Shown: positions 21,001-32,420, counted from the stretch's first letter. The stretch: DNA of 64,000 bases from Ampelocalamus luodianensis (GCA_036346255.1 CM070619.1:31316342-31380341), one strand, 5' to 3'. The notes: a model not told the origin generated them from the sequence alone. Numbers and translations are program-made.

Positions 21001-21880
21001 CGATCGAGAAAAGGACCGCCTTTCTTCAAACTTCTAAGGAAACATGAAGGTTTCAATGGTCGTAAGAGGCTAACTTAGCCTTCGAGGAAGTCAAGAGGTA
21101 TCTTACGAGTGCTCCTGTTCTAGTTTCCCGAAGCTAGAGAGACGCTCTTAATTTACCTAGCCGCCACGCCACAGCAATAAAGCGCAGATCTTTGGTCGTA
21201 GAACGTGAGAACATACAACGACAAGATACTACGTGAGTGAGGTTTTGCGGACCTAAGGAGTTACCTCGTGTTCAAAAACTTCTTTATGCCCTCCTCATGT
21301 CTTCGAGGAAATGCGGTATTATTTTGACGCACAAACTAGTTGTGTCGCCCGAGTTTCCTTGGGAGCGATCCTCCGAATAGGGAAACAATGGACGCATGGC
21401 AAATGGTCGGTCGAACTTGGGCGCTCGACATCCATTTCGTGTCCCGAACGGCGTTAAATCAGATCTTGGCGCACTTTGTCGCGAATGGACAAATCTGAAC
21501 ATGTTTAGGATCCCGATCACGATTCCCACGGTCGCTGGATGATGTACTTGACGGGTCACTTACGATAAGTGGCTTGGGGTCGGGTGGTCTGGAATCTCCC
21601 ACGGAGAAACCTTAAAGTATGCCATACAATTAAACTTTCGTGCCACTAATAACGTGGCGAGCGACGGTTTGCTAGTGGCATACGAAGTTGCGTAAAGCAC
21701 TCGATTCGACGATTGCTCGTAAGAGGAGACTCTCACTAGTCGTGAATCAAGTCGAAAGGAGTACGGTGCTCCAATTCGACCATGTCCGGTACCTATCGAA
21801 TGCGAAAGTTAGAAAAGCACTTTTGGGCTTTGAGGTACAATTTATCCCCGAAAGGATAATTTTCTCGCACCAACCGCTCG
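21001..21880 (+). pseudogene. Tat RNase H region, badly broken
   Basis: Position and order imply RNase H. The only clear traces are short pieces in several frames (e.g. near 21700-21870, the end of the domain in EVQFIPERII). No catalytic acid can be placed confidently. Frames change about every 100 bp. Confidence 0.5.
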
Positions 21881-22980
21881 TCTAGCTTCCTCCCGATCCG
21901 TAGTGCAGAAAGGGTGTTCTGGAACAACCGAGAAATCGCCCATAGTCGATTTAACCGAGACACCTTCTATAGAAACAGCCTCTCTAAAGTACGAAGATAC
22001 ATGGATGACGCCCATTTATGAGTATCTTCAAGAGGGTTCCTTACCCGATGACGATTTAGAATCGATCGATTATCCCGAAAAGCCAAAATGTATACTTTGG
22101 TCGAAGGTGTTCTTTATAAAGAGGAACCAAGGGGTGCTCATGCGATGTATTCAAAGCGAAGGATTAAAACTCCTTCACAACATACGGAGGATCTGTGGAA
22201 CTCATGCTTCCTACTAACACCGTTGGCAAAGCTGACAAGGTTTTTATTGGCCAATGACCCTCTACGATGCCAAGGAGATGGTTAAAAGATGTGCGATGTC
22301 GGTTTCATAGCGGCAAATACACCAACCAGCTCAGCGTTGCAAACAATTCCTCTGTCATGGCCTTTTGCAACTTGGGGTCTCGATATCCTAGGACCGTTAC
22401 CCGAGCTCAGAGGTTTGAGTTCTGTTTGTGGCTATTGATACGCTCACAAAATGGATAGAAGCCGAATCTGTGGATCGAATAACAACGAAAGCGACAAAAC
22501 GGTTCATGATAAGATGCGTGATCACTCGATTCGAGTACCAAGTCGAATTATCACGGATAACGGTAAACAATTTACAAGCGCCAAAATTTCAGGAATTTTG
22601 CAACGAGTTGGGAACTCGCTTGTGTTACGCCCGTCGCACACCCCAAAGCAACGGAGCGATGAGAGAAGCGAACGGCCGATAATGAAGGGAATCAAGACCG
22701 AGTCTTCGATCACCGTAAAGCGCTCGGGGCTTGGGTACAGAATTACCTTGATGATATGGGCAATTAAGACGACGACTAAGCCGAGCTACGGAGAAACACC
22801 TTTCTTTCTAGTTTTTGTCTGAAGCCATGCTTCCTCCGTAAATTAAGATCAGTCGAAAGAGTCGACAAGTTTCACGACTCGTCTCAAGAACATCTTCGAC
22901 GCAGCGACATCAACTCGCTCAAGAACAGAGGAACAAAGCTTTATTCCGTTCGCAGATCTACCAACAAGCCCCGCAGATAC
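21881..22980 (+). pseudogene. Tat integrase, broken
   Basis: Positions 21903-22130 hold the start (IDYPEKPKCILWSKVFF, YKEEPRGAHAMY). Positions 22428-22682 hold the core: AIDTLTKWIEAE(S)VDRITT (first catalytic D), RIITDNGKQFTS (second D, in the frame of 22451-22822), PKFQEFCNELGTRLCYA, SNGAMREANGR (the position of the catalytic E). A frame change lies between the second D and the first. The 3' end is degraded. The enzyme would insert the cDNA; this copy is inactive. Confidence 0.75.
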
Positions 22981-22999
22981 TATGATCGTAGGTTCAACC

Positions 23000-23310
23000 T
23001 CGCGGCCTCATTGCGGTGATTTAGTATTGAGACTTATCCAATCCCGTCTAATCGAACAAACTTTCCCCCAAGTGGGAAGGTCCTTACACTGATCGAAATC
23101 AAGCAACGCGTCCGGATCGATGACGACTTGCAATGGAAGACGGCGTGTTCTCTCAAATTCTTGGAACATTGACCGCCATTTAAATTTTATGTGTAACAAA
23201 CTTCAACGGCAATAAAGCAACGAGTTCTCCCTATCTTTTTGTCTATTTTGAATTTCGCTTTTATTCTTTCGACCATTTTTTCTCTCATCCTTCTGCATAA
23301 AGGTTAGCAA
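23000..23310 (+). other. Tat internal noncoding DNA after pol
   Basis: No coherent frame. It links the end of pol to the 240-bp repeats. Traces of the polyprotein tail may remain before 23200. Confidence 0.45.
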
Positions 23311-23317
23311 AGGGCGA

Positions 23318-23860
23318 TACATTTAGTCAAGTCTCTCCTCTCTGCATGTGGTTATGCCCACGGAAGGAGCTTCCTAATATCGCCGTTCTTAAACAATCGA
23401 TACAAAGCTTATTGAGCTCGGAAAAATGGTCGAAAGTTGTTATGAATTCATATCACCTTAGCTTATTTGAAAAATAAACCGAGAAGAGTAACCTTTTCTT
23501 TGAGATGCATTCGCTACCTTTTCAAATAACTTGATTAGTTTTCTTGGTCGAAGGAAGAAACACACTTAGTCGAAGCCTCTCACATGCGCGTGGTTACGCC
23601 CACTAGACGAAGCTTCCTAATGTCGTTCGCTTTCCTACTTTGCGCCGAACAACTAAGTCAGGAAAGATGAATGTAGCCGAATGAATCCTTAAGGTACTCG
23701 AGAAGCTTGTTTCGCTCTAGTCGTCATTATCGAGTTAATTAATCTGGTTGGAGATGGTAACATCACCTAGTCGAAGCCTTTTTTCTCTGCACGTGGTCCT
23801 GCCCACTAGAGGGAACTTCCTAGCGTCGACCTGTTTCTACTCTTTCGACTAGTGCAAACA
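23318..23860 (+). repeat. Diverged tandem repeat downstream of pol, three units
   Basis: The anchor block '(T/C)TAGTC(A/G)A(A)GYCT', '(A/G)TG(T/C)..GTGGT..(T/C)GCCCAC' and '(A/G)CTTCCTA' recurs at about 23321, 23565 and 23766, about 244 and 201 bp apart. The intervals share AACTTGATT- or AATAAACC-like stretches. GTGG and CCAC within the block can pair. Noncoding. Confidence 0.7.
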
Positions 23861-24239
23861 AGTCGATATTTGACAACTCTAAGACGAACAAACCTCTCTG
23901 TTTTTTCAAAACCCTTTCTTTACTACTTACCTAGTTTATTAAAAATAAACTAAGTAAGTAGCCGGGGGCTAGATAAAGTTATAAACATGACTTCATTTCT
24001 TAGTCTAATTTTTTCTAAAGATATCATCCTACGAGTTACTAACTACTCTATGAGATGATTCGCAGGAAAGATACGGAAGGAAGGAGGAATCGCTCATATC
24101 TGGTCTAACTATTTCTTCTTTTATCTTACGAGTGACTATTTACTCTACAAGATAATTTGCAGGAAAAAGGATCATATATTTAGGCGTCACCAGCAAAAAA
24201 GACTTGTTTATACAAGAATATATTACAAGACTACTCTGT
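23861..24239 (+). other. Tat spacer before the antisense gene
   Basis: AT-rich; two copies of an ATCTTACGAGT.ACTA-(T/A)-TACTCT..GA-(T/G)-ATGATT-like block at about 24015 and 24120. No gene. Confidence 0.45.
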
Positions 24240-25099
24240 CTAGGAGATTCTATCTCGCATCTCCTCCGCGACCTTCTCGCCAACCGATCGCATCTCTTCG
24301 ATCGACTTCTCGGCCAGATTCGGTGCGATCGAAGTCGTCTTCAACGAATGAAGATTAAGGTTAGGATCGCGGGCCTTGAGTTTTTCTAAAACAAAACTCA
24401 CGGCTCCTTTGACCGCTTCCCTTATTGAATCGTTCGATTGGCCTTGAGTAGATATCATCTCGTCGAGTACCGACTTGTTCCCCAATGGCACTCGTATGAG
24501 CGGCCATCGTGTCGTCACGAGGAACAACCCTCCCGGCACGAAGCCCATCGAGTACATTGTTCAGAAGTGAGATATTATCTTGAAGATTGATCTTCATTGA
24601 TTTTGTCTCCTCCTGGGAATAAGTCGAAGCCTCATGGAGTCACTTTATTTCAGTCAATCGGTCTGATAAGAGCGAGGATTGAATAAGAAAAACGATTCTA
24701 TGAGAAGATAGAATGAATAAATAGTAGGTAAAAGTTCTACTTACCAACTAATTGAGAACCCAAGTTCTCAATCTCTTGGTCTTTCTCCTTCGCGATCCGG
24801 GAGATTTCGCGGACAACGGAGGTCTTCTCATTAACCTCAGTCCGGAGAGCCCCCATATTGGACTGAAGGGTCTTATTTTTGACTTCTTTTTCTACAAAAG
24901 AATAAGAGGTCAAAAAACAAAGGGATGCAGAAACCAAGATCGAAGCGATCGTAATGTCACGCACTATTTAATTCTTCCTGCAACTGTTTAGCTGCAGAGT
25001 TAGCCTCCTGAAGCTTCTTCAGGAGGTCAGTGACTTTGTCCCTCAGCTTCTTTGACTCGGCTTTTTAAAGTTGAGCGAATCGACCAAGGTCTTTTTTAA

Positions 25100-25273
25100 G
25101 CTCTCAAACTCGCAAAGATAAAAGAGCGTACATGAAAACAAGTGGTCATAAGCATTTCTATGACCAATGGGTAGTCGTAAGTTATTCTACGACCACCCCT
25201 AGTCGTAAGTTTTTTCCACGACTAGTATAAGTCGTAAGATTTTCTACGACAACTGGTTACGAGTGTCACTCAC
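25100..25273 (-). repeat. Hairpin array in an intron of the antisense gene
   Basis: Plus strand 25141-25258: units such as AGTCGTA-AGTTATTC-TACGACC and AGTCGTA-AGTTTTTTC-CACGACT, spaced about 30-35 bp, four in all. The donor GTGAGT is on the minus strand at 25273. The unit design equals that of the LTR array (16391-16660). Confidence 0.75.
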
Positions 25274-26622
25274 CACCTCTCTGCTTGTTCGCAGAGTGTT
25301 GCCTTTTCTTGTCGAAGCTTGACAAGTTGCCGATTGTACTCATAAATCGTAGCGACTTGCTCAACGGCTCTCTGAAAAAGAGAGAAACGATAAGATAAAG
25401 AGATAAAACCCTAAGTGAGTATCGATAAATACTTACGCTCATGTTTGACCAAGCAAACATGGAGACTATTCGTGATGGATCCTTCAGCTCATCCATCTCC
25501 TCGACTCGCTTCCACCATACCCCTTCAAGTCGTTCATTGTCAAATACGTCTCCGCAATTGACAATGCTCTTCGTGGGGAACTCGATCGCGGAGCGGTAGG
25601 CGGAAGATCCTACGATGGAGTCGGGGCCAAAGAAGTCGAGCAAAGTTGAAATACTCCTCTTCCTCTGACTCTATGACGTGAACTCCACCTGGAGGGCCGG
25701 AGGAAACATCCTCAACGACCTCCTTGCCGGCACGACGGTCAGCGCTCTCGCCGCCATCTGTCTCTGGTGCCTCCCTCGAGGCTTGTGTGGCCTCCATCAC
25801 AGTCTCTACGACAGCTCCAGATGTTGTAGCGACTTCAACATCATTGGCCTTCGTAGCGACTTCAGCAACTGCAGCCTCTTCTGCAGCAGGGACAGTAGCT
25901 AGATCTTCAGCTACTGTCGTTGTCGCACCCCCTTCGGTTGAAGGGGTGATAACGAGATCCTCTATGAGAGTTCCCCTGGGGGCTGAAGACGCCGGGATGA
26001 GAATTGCAAAGCGCAACAATAAGTCAACAAATAAAACAGTAAGTAGTCATTACACTTATGTGTTTTATTTTACATACCTCTGTGCGTTGGACCTAACCTA
26101 AAATTTGGGAGCAACCTTCCCAACGGAAGATTTCTTCGATTTCTTCTCAACCACCATTGGTTGAGATGCACTCGGGGCAACAGGAGTCATCTCCTCCCGA
26201 CTTCCCGGGTGGACGAGATCAGTCTCGACCGCTCGAGAATCTTGCTTCCCTCGCTTCGATTCCACCGAGCAGGTTTCCTTCACAAAGACATGAACTTCTT
26301 CCGCTTCTTCTTTTCTAGTTGTCTTACAAAGCCGCGAAGCGGCTGCAAGGACTTGTCATCGTAGTAGAAAGGTACCTTAACTTTGGGGACCTTGCGCTTA
26401 AGGGCAAGAGCCTCTTCTTCTGCTCTCTTTCTTGCCGCGGCTAGATCTGCGGCAAACTTAGCAAAAGGAGTAGGAGGAGCAGAACTCGAACCCCCCTTGT
26501 CGCGGACTTTCACCAGTCGGCGCTTCTTAGATGGAGGGGACTTCGCTGACTCCGTTTGCGTAGTCGCCCCTACAACCACCACCGACTTCCTCGTCGTCTC
26601 GGCGGTTCTCCATGCCAACTTT

Positions 26623-26939
26623 CTGTTGAAGAAGGAGAAAAGTGGTCCGTATGATCACTCAAAATTATAAGTATTTCTACGACATTATCTAATCGTAAGT
26701 CATTCTACGCCACGTTAAGTCATAAGTATTTCTCGACATTATCTAATCGTAAGTCATTCTACGATTACGTTAAGTCGTAAAGCATTCCTACGACATTGCC
26801 TAATCGTAAGTTATTCTACGATTACATCCGGTCGTAAGTTTTTCTCGATCGGTGCCGATCGTAAGTTTTTCTACGACAAATAAGCTAGTCGATACTATTC
26901 TCGACAATAAAACACCTAAAGGCAAAGTCGTTTGATTAC
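26623..26939 (-). repeat. Hairpin array in a second intron of the antisense gene
   Basis: 317-nt intron with donor GTAATC (26939) and acceptor CTTCAACAG (26623). Plus strand 26668-26876 carries about seven units. The one at 26801-26824 is TAATCGTA-AGTTATTC-TACGATTA, an 8-bp stem in which A-T pairs replace the G-C pairs of the LTR version. Others at 26838 and 26858 end with TACGAC. Confidence 0.8.
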
Positions 26940-27989
26940 CTTTAGGCGCCTTTCTTTCTCCTCCGTGGTCAAAACCGCGAGGATTTGAGGGGCCGCCATA
27001 TTCGCCAGATGCTTCTCGCAGATGAGCCGGACACGTCGCCAACCTCCGCCTGCGAAAGATCTGGGAATATGGACAATATGATTAAACAGACTAAATCAGG
27101 GTTAACCAAGGATAAAACCAAAAGAGTAAGTCTTTCTACTCACCGTCCTTGTAGTCCCTGGTTGGGTCGTCCTTTCCTGAGTACCTCCACATGGGAGGGA
27201 CCCTTGTCTTCAAAGGACTAATCCGGCGCGTGATGAAGTCCTTCACCACGTGCCAACCGGTGAGCCCTCCGACTTCAAGTCTTTGATAGCTTGAATATAG
27301 GGGCTATCCGGTCGTGATTCTTGGGAGTCGAGTCCGGGAAGAAGATCGCCTCGGCTCGTCCAACAAACGAGAGGCTATCTTCCTCGGTAACCTCCCAGTA
27401 GAACCACCTCTTCTTCCAACTCGGCCAGGATGACCGGGTAAACATCTGAATATACTCCTTCGACTTGTTGTCATGGAGCTTCGGACCACAGCTACCAGCG
27501 ATCCCGGCTTGACAAGCCATTCCATAATAATACCGTACTGGCTCGAGGTCCGCGGAATCCTAGGTAGGCCTCACACAAGTACAAGAATACACTTAACATC
27601 GTGATGGAATTAGGACCAAGGTTCACTAATTCCACTGAAGTCTTTCGAGCACGAAGGCGTGAGGAAAGGGTGAGCGGACAATCGAAGGCCACACTCACAA
27701 TAAGCCCGAAGACGGAATTTGGCCTACCTCTCCGAAGGCCAATGCGCCCATTCGCGCAATCCAAGTCACGAAGACCTGGGATCTTCTCGTGGCGACCAAA
27801 GCGATCATTTTGCATCGTCCATCTCCGACTCGGCCCATTCGGAGACAATCCGGCAATTTTTCTCTCAAGAACGAAGATTTAAAGTTGGGAAAGCTTCAAG
27901 AAAATGTACTGAGTCACCGTGCGGAAGAAACAAGAAAGCAATAGATCGTTGAGTAAAAGATAAGAACCTAAGTTCTTCCCCGCTGCCCG

Positions 27990-27996
27990 TTTATAA
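27990..27996 (-). promoter_or_regulatory. TATA box of the antisense gene
   Basis: Minus strand GGTTATAAACGGG, about 150 bp before the first coding part at 27848. A matching arrangement exists at 7232-7240 before the other antisense-gene copy. Confidence 0.6.
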
Positions 27997-28003
27997 CCGC
28001 GGG

Positions 28004-28362
28004 TGAGATGAAACGTCGCGTAATCCGAGCGATCGCCACCGCCGGGAATCGTTTCAACGGACAGCTTTTTACGCCTATGGAAAGTCCCAAGACACCTTTT
28101 CACACCTCAAGTGAAATTACCATCTTGACCCCGGGTCAAGTGAAAGACCAACCGGAAAACCTTATTTCGGTTTTAAGGCTACGACGGCTTCAAGTCGTAA
28201 GACATCTCGTAGTCGTGACAACCTTAAACCAATTACCTCGATCAAGCATATTCTGGTCGAGAGAAACAAGGGTTGAAGAGTTTTTCCTTCAACGCTTTCC
28301 TAACGACCCCTTAGTGGTCAAAGGATCGTCTCGACCCTTCACTCCAAGTAAGTTATTTTCAC
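28004..28362 (+). other. Tat internal noncoding DNA before the PPT
   Basis: The 5' flank of the antisense gene, which would hold its promoter, and then a stretch to the PPT. The plus-strand frame 28008-28418 runs through it into the LTR without a recognised domain. GTCGTAAG.. copies occur near 28190. Confidence 0.5.
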
Positions 28363-28378
28363 TTGAAGTGGGGCTAGA
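28363..28378 (+). promoter_or_regulatory. Tat polypurine tract
   Basis: TGAAGTGGGGCTAGA directly before the 3' LTR start TGACGAGG. Confidence 0.75.
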
Positions 28379-29204
28379 TGACGAGGATCTAAGTAATCCT
28401 CATTTATTTACTCCATAATCAAGAAATATGACGTCATAAGACATACCCTTAGAATATCAAAGGAAGAACTAGTCGAAGTCGTAGACCACCCCTCGACTAC
28501 CCCCGGTCGTAAGCTCTTCTACGACCACGGGATAATCCTACGACTACCCCCGGTCGTAAGCTCTTCTACGACCACGGGATAATCCCTCGACTACCCACGG
28601 TCGTAAGCTCTTCTCACGACCATGGTATAATCGTTACGACTACTACCTAGTCGTAAGCTCTTCTCACGACTATGGTACGATCGTTACGAGTATGTCCGGT
28701 CGTAAGTTTTTCTCTGATCGGGGCACACACGGGTTCCTCACGACTTCATGGACCCACCCGTTTGACGACCCATTAAACGGTGAGAATCTAAGCGGTCAAA
28801 ATACGCAGATTATCTCGACATAATCGTAGATAATTCCCACTATCTCTCGATTGTAATCGATTGACAAGATGGGAGGTTACTACTCGGTAATTACTCTCAT
28901 TATTACATAATAATGAGCGACTAATTAGCCTCGAAGGACAACGCCCACTATTGCTTAGTATAAATAGGTATCTGTTAGAAATAGAGAGGGAGGCCTTTGG
29001 GGAAAAGAAAGAAGAAAAGAGCATACTTATTCGATTGTAATCCAAAGAGCAAATACAAGATACACAGGAGTAGGGTTGTTATTCTCACCGGAGAAGGCCC
29101 GAACCTGTATAAAAATCCTCGTGTCTTCTTCGTCTGTGTGATCAATTGTGGAGACCCCCCGAATCAAACAATCTTTACGTAAGATCGGTTCTAAAACACC
29201 GACA
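28379..29204 (+). mobile_element. Tat element 3' LTR, 826 bp
   Basis: Starts TGACGAGGATCTAAGTAATC and ends CACCGACA, followed by AAGCA, the likely target duplication. It matches the 5' LTR over its length with mostly indel differences. Hairpin array at 28490-28720; TATA-like TAGTATAAATAGG near 28959. Confidence 0.85.
28490..28720 (+). repeat. Hairpin array in Tat 3' LTR
   Basis: Five units spaced about 47 bp, e.g. GGTCGTA-AGCTCTTC-TACGACC twice between 28500 and 28575, then diverged units. Same design as 16391-16660. Confidence 0.85.
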
Positions 29205-29600
29205 AAGCACTAATTGCGCAACTAGCTAAAACATTCACAAATTGCAGTTTTTAGTTCAAGTTGTCTTAAAGTTCTGGCTCATTCAGCAAAGACTTAGCTA
29301 CACATGTGAAAACATGATAATTCTAGCAAGTCAAAGAACTAGACATGGTATTGAGCAGAATTGAAATACTAAAGCTCAAGAGGGTAATAAGCAAAGCTTC
29401 ATCAATTTTAAAAGACAAGCAGAAAAGCTTATATAACAATGCATCTTTTTGGTTTTTCATATAAATGCAGTACAATGAGATGCACAAAAGACATAAAAAA
29501 CCTAAAAAGATCAAAATGATCAAAAGAAAATACCACTAGAAGAAGGTATCAGAAAAGATCAGAAAAGCTCAGATGAACAAGGAAAGTTCAGAACAGAGCC
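29205..29600 (-). other. Copia 3' spacer, second part
   Basis: Continues the spacer interrupted at 16277. AT-rich, no gene. On the minus strand a PPT-like TTTGAGGGGGAGTT (29614-29601) directly follows the pol stop at 29610; it is not at the LTR and may be a second, internal purine tract. Confidence 0.55.
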
Positions 29601-29609
29601 AACTCCCCC

Positions 29610-30320
29610 TCAAACCAACCCGTAGGGATAAATTACCCCTAACTTACTTCTCAAGGTGGCAAACCTAGTTGGGTCTAAAGGCTTGGTGAGGATATCAGCT
29701 AACTGAGCCTCGGACTCCACGAAATGCAGCACAATATCACCCTTCTCGACATGATCTCTAAGAAAGTGATAGCGAATGTCTATGTGCTTGGTCCTAGAGT
29801 GTTGCAGGGTTTTTAGCAATGTTTATAGCAGAAGTGTTATCACAGAAAAGAGGAACACTATCAAAAGCTAACCCAAAATCCTTAAGAGTGGACACCATCC
29901 ACAAAATCGACTACTGACAACTAGCTTAGCACTACATATTCAACTTCAATGATGGATTGTGCAATGTAAGACTGTTTCCTAGAAGACCAAGAGACAAGAG
30001 AAGTGCCTAAGAAGTGACAAGTGCCTGAGGTACTCTTCCTATCTAGCCGACAGCCCGCAAAATCAGAATCAGAAAACCCCCGAATGGACAAGGACGAAGA
30101 GCAGAAAAACCAAATGCCATACTGGAGGGTAGAGTGTAAATACCTGAAGATGCGCTTAACGGCTTGGCGATGGGAAGTCCTCGGTGACGCCTGAAACCTC
30201 GCACAGAGGCAAACCGCGAAGTGGTTGTCCGGTCTTGAGGCCGTCAGTGGAGAGGAGCCGATCATGCCGCGGTACTCGCGTTGATCCACGGCTTCTCCTT
30301 CCTCATCTGGATCCAAGCGA
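29610..30320 (-). pseudogene. Copia RNase H, broken
   Basis: Positions 30316-29921 encode the domain start (HRQAVKRIFRYLHSTLQYG, FSDSDFAGCRLDRKSTSGTC with a catalytic D, then SWSSRKQSYIAQSIIEVEY, catalytic E in IIEVEY). Positions 29819-29610 encode the tail TKHIDIRYHFLRDHVEKGD and ADILTKPLDPTRFATL before the stop. A stop and shift lie between (about 29920-29820). RNase H would remove RNA template. The pattern is that of SIRE/Opie elements. Confidence 0.85.
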
Positions 30321-30429
30321 TCCGGTCGCCATGGGAGTGGCGATCGCTTGCGATCACCATCTCAAGCGCTTGAGCGGATCCTTGGTGTACTTCGTGCGAT
30401 GGATGAAGATCCTTCCTTGTATTGCTTGA

Positions 30430-31082
30430 TTTGAAGCCCTAAAGTAGTTGAGTTCTCCCATCATGCTCATCTCAAATTCCCTGGACATGGTCTCAGAAAA
30501 ACTAGAAACAAGAGTATGAGAAGAACCACCAAAGATTATATCATCTACATAAATCGAGCAAGCGTGAAGTCATTGCCACGCCTAAGAATGAACAGTGGTC
30601 TTGTCTACCTTTCCCATCTCAAAGTCATTCTTAAGCAGAAAAGTCTTAAGTCTATCATACCAGGCTCTAGGGACTTGCTTAAGACCATACAAGGCTTTGG
30701 ATAGCTTGAAAACATGATGTGGATGCTTGGGATTCTCAAAGCCTGGGGGTTGTCTAACATACACTTCTTCCTCTATAAAACCATTCAGAAAAGCACTCTT
30801 GACATCCCTCTGATATAATCTAAAGCCCTTAGAAGCAGCAAATGCAAGCAGAATGCGAATGACTTCCAATCTAGCAACAGGAGCAAATGTCTCATCAAAA
30901 TCTAACCCCTCAACTTGGCTAAAACCCTGAGATACTAACCTAGCCTTGTTTCTAACCACAGAACCATCCTCATTTTGTTTATTTTTGAACACCCAACGGG
31001 TTCCTATCACATTATGACCACTAGGAGACTCTACTAGGTTCCAGACCTTGTTCCTCTCAAAATTCTCTAACTCCTCATGCAT
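30430..31082 (-). pseudogene. Copia reverse transcriptase, mostly open
   Basis: Positions 31082-30582 are open: ELENFERNKVWNLVESPSG, NVIGTRWVFKNKQNEDGS, DFDETFAPVARLEVIRILLA, LYQRDVKSAFLNGFIEEEVY, GFENPKHPHHVFKLSKALYG. The catalytic YVDD lies at 30551-30540 in a shifted frame (SIYVDDIIFGGSS), followed by MSREFEMSMMGELNYF. A shift of a base or two near 30590 breaks the enzyme. Clear copia family pattern. Confidence 0.9.
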
Positions 31083-31499
31083 GGCATTAACCCAGCTAGA
31101 ATCAGATAATGCATGTGATATATCGTGGGGTTCGAAAGAAGCGACAAATGCAGAATGAGTAGAGACTTGGATCTTGATACAGAGCGAGTGACTCGCTCAT
31201 GAAGACTACCAATTATCCGATCCGGAGGATGACGCTCTGAATATGAAGTGGGCGCCGGGAGATAATATCTCCTCAACCTCCGATCATCTGATGAAGAAGA
31301 TGCAGCAGAGCCTCAATTGGAGGTGAAGCAACAGAGTGGTGTTTCGGAGCTTGGACGGGGAGCCTCAACGGCAGCAGTGGAGGACAAGTATCGCCTTCGT
31401 CATCATCTTCCTCCAAAAATGCTTTTTGTCACCTGTATCACTCACGACGCGTCGGATCTAGCTCCGTGGCTAGTCTCATCAAAAGTGACATTGCATGTC
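31067..31499 (-). pseudogene. Copia integrase-RT linker
   Basis: Follows the integrase in order. Short frames (31276-31067, with YLPAPTSYSERHPPDRIIGS) that normally link integrase to RT in copia. Not conserved enough to say more. Confidence 0.5.
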
Positions 31500-32420
31500 T
31501 CTGGACAATGTTAGTTTCAACATTAAAAACCCAAAAACCCTCAATATGCGGGATAACCTGTAAATAAACCATCAAAAGTCCTTGATTCAAATTTATCTAG
31601 ATTTCTGTCTTGAGAATAAAACACTTAGCTCCAAAACTCGAAAGTGAAAGCAGAGGGTTTTATACCAAATCGAAGCTCATAAGGAGTCTTGCCCAAAGAT
31701 GGTCTCAAAAAACACGATTTGCAATATGGCAATTTGTAGCAATAGCTTCGCCCAAAACCTCTCGGTGTGCTATACTCATCTAGCATCGTCCCAGCCATCT
31801 CGACTAAGGTTCTGTTTCTTCCTTTCCACAACGCCATTCGTTGAGGGACGTGGAGAAGAGAAGCGATGCTCAATTCGCTTCAAGACAAAAAGAGGCAAAC
31901 GAGGCATTCTTGAACTCCGTGCCATTGTCACTGCGGATCGCTCTCAAGGCACTCGGAAGTTCAGAAGCCAAATGAAGAACAAGATCACGATAGTGACCAA
32001 AAGCTTCATCCTTCGAAGCAAGAAAGAACACCCAAGTGTATCTCGAAAAATCATCGACGATGACAAGAATGTACCATTTGCCACCGATTGGCCGAACCTA
32101 GCGGGACCAACGGTATCCATATGAAGCAAGCCGCCCCGTCGTCTACCATGACCATAGTCAACGAAGGGTGTGAGCGGCAACTTGCTTGTCATGCCTACGA
32201 GCGCGCATACAAGATGCTTGACGACTTTGAGTTTGGGCAAACCTCTCATGAGATCAAGGTTGCTAACTCGTCCGATGATCAAAACCAATGTGCCCCAAAC
32301 GTCGGTGCAAAGCCGAAATCGAGAAGAAGGTGTAACCAAGTATTTAAGAGAACCGACAAGAGATTCGAAAAATCAGCTCCAAAGATCCTAGCAACTCTAT
32401 AAATCCCAAAACGGGCTCAC
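31500..32420 (-). pseudogene. Copia integrase, broken
   Basis: Positions 32339-31944 encode the zinc-binding N terminus and core in mixed frames (DLMRGLPKLKVVKHLVC, then HMDTVGPARFGQSV with the first catalytic D, then a second D near 31940 in AIRSDNGTEFK). Positions 31873-31625 continue (ERKNRTLVEMAGTMLDEYST in part, then KTPYELRFGIKPS). Five or more frame changes. The catalytic E sits near 31830 in the VVERKNRT-like block. Confidence 0.8.

Larger units (their letters stand above)
24240..27848 (-). pseudogene. Multi-exon antisense gene of the Tat element (PF04195-type protein)
   Basis: Runs against gag-pol from about 27848 to 24240. Exon 1 (27848-27144) has VELVNLGPNSI, YLCEAYLG and KKRWFYWEV, matching the PF04195 'putative gypsy type transposon' proteins as I recall them; later GLTGWHVVKDFITRRISPLK. 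Later exons carry basic tracts (KKRRLVK, KKKRKK; possible nuclear signals), an alanine/threonine-rich acidic region (26019-25540), then coiled-coil-like segments (25371-24240). Introns with GT-AG ends: 27050-27143, 26623-26939, 25372-25436, 25100-25273 (approximate) and 24613-24744. One acceptor or donor (near 25102, 26000) is weak. Exon 1 has frame breaks, so this copy is probably not intact. Function unknown. Confidence 0.7.
16278..29204 (+). mobile_element. Full-length Tat/Retand-type Ty3/gypsy element with antisense gene
   Basis: 12.9 kb: 5' LTR (16278-17140), PBS, gag, protease, RT, RNase H, integrase, tandem repeats, an antisense multi-exon gene (27848-24240), PPT and 3' LTR (28379-29204). 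The target duplication is GAGCA (16273-16277) against AAGCA (29205-29209). The RT linker, DGGSS protease and PBS fit the Tat lineage; extra ORFs between pol and the 3' LTR, often antisense, are established for that lineage (e.g. Grande and Retand). gag-pol is broken by many frameshifts. Inserted in the copia 3' spacer, so it is younger than the copia element. Confidence 0.85.
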
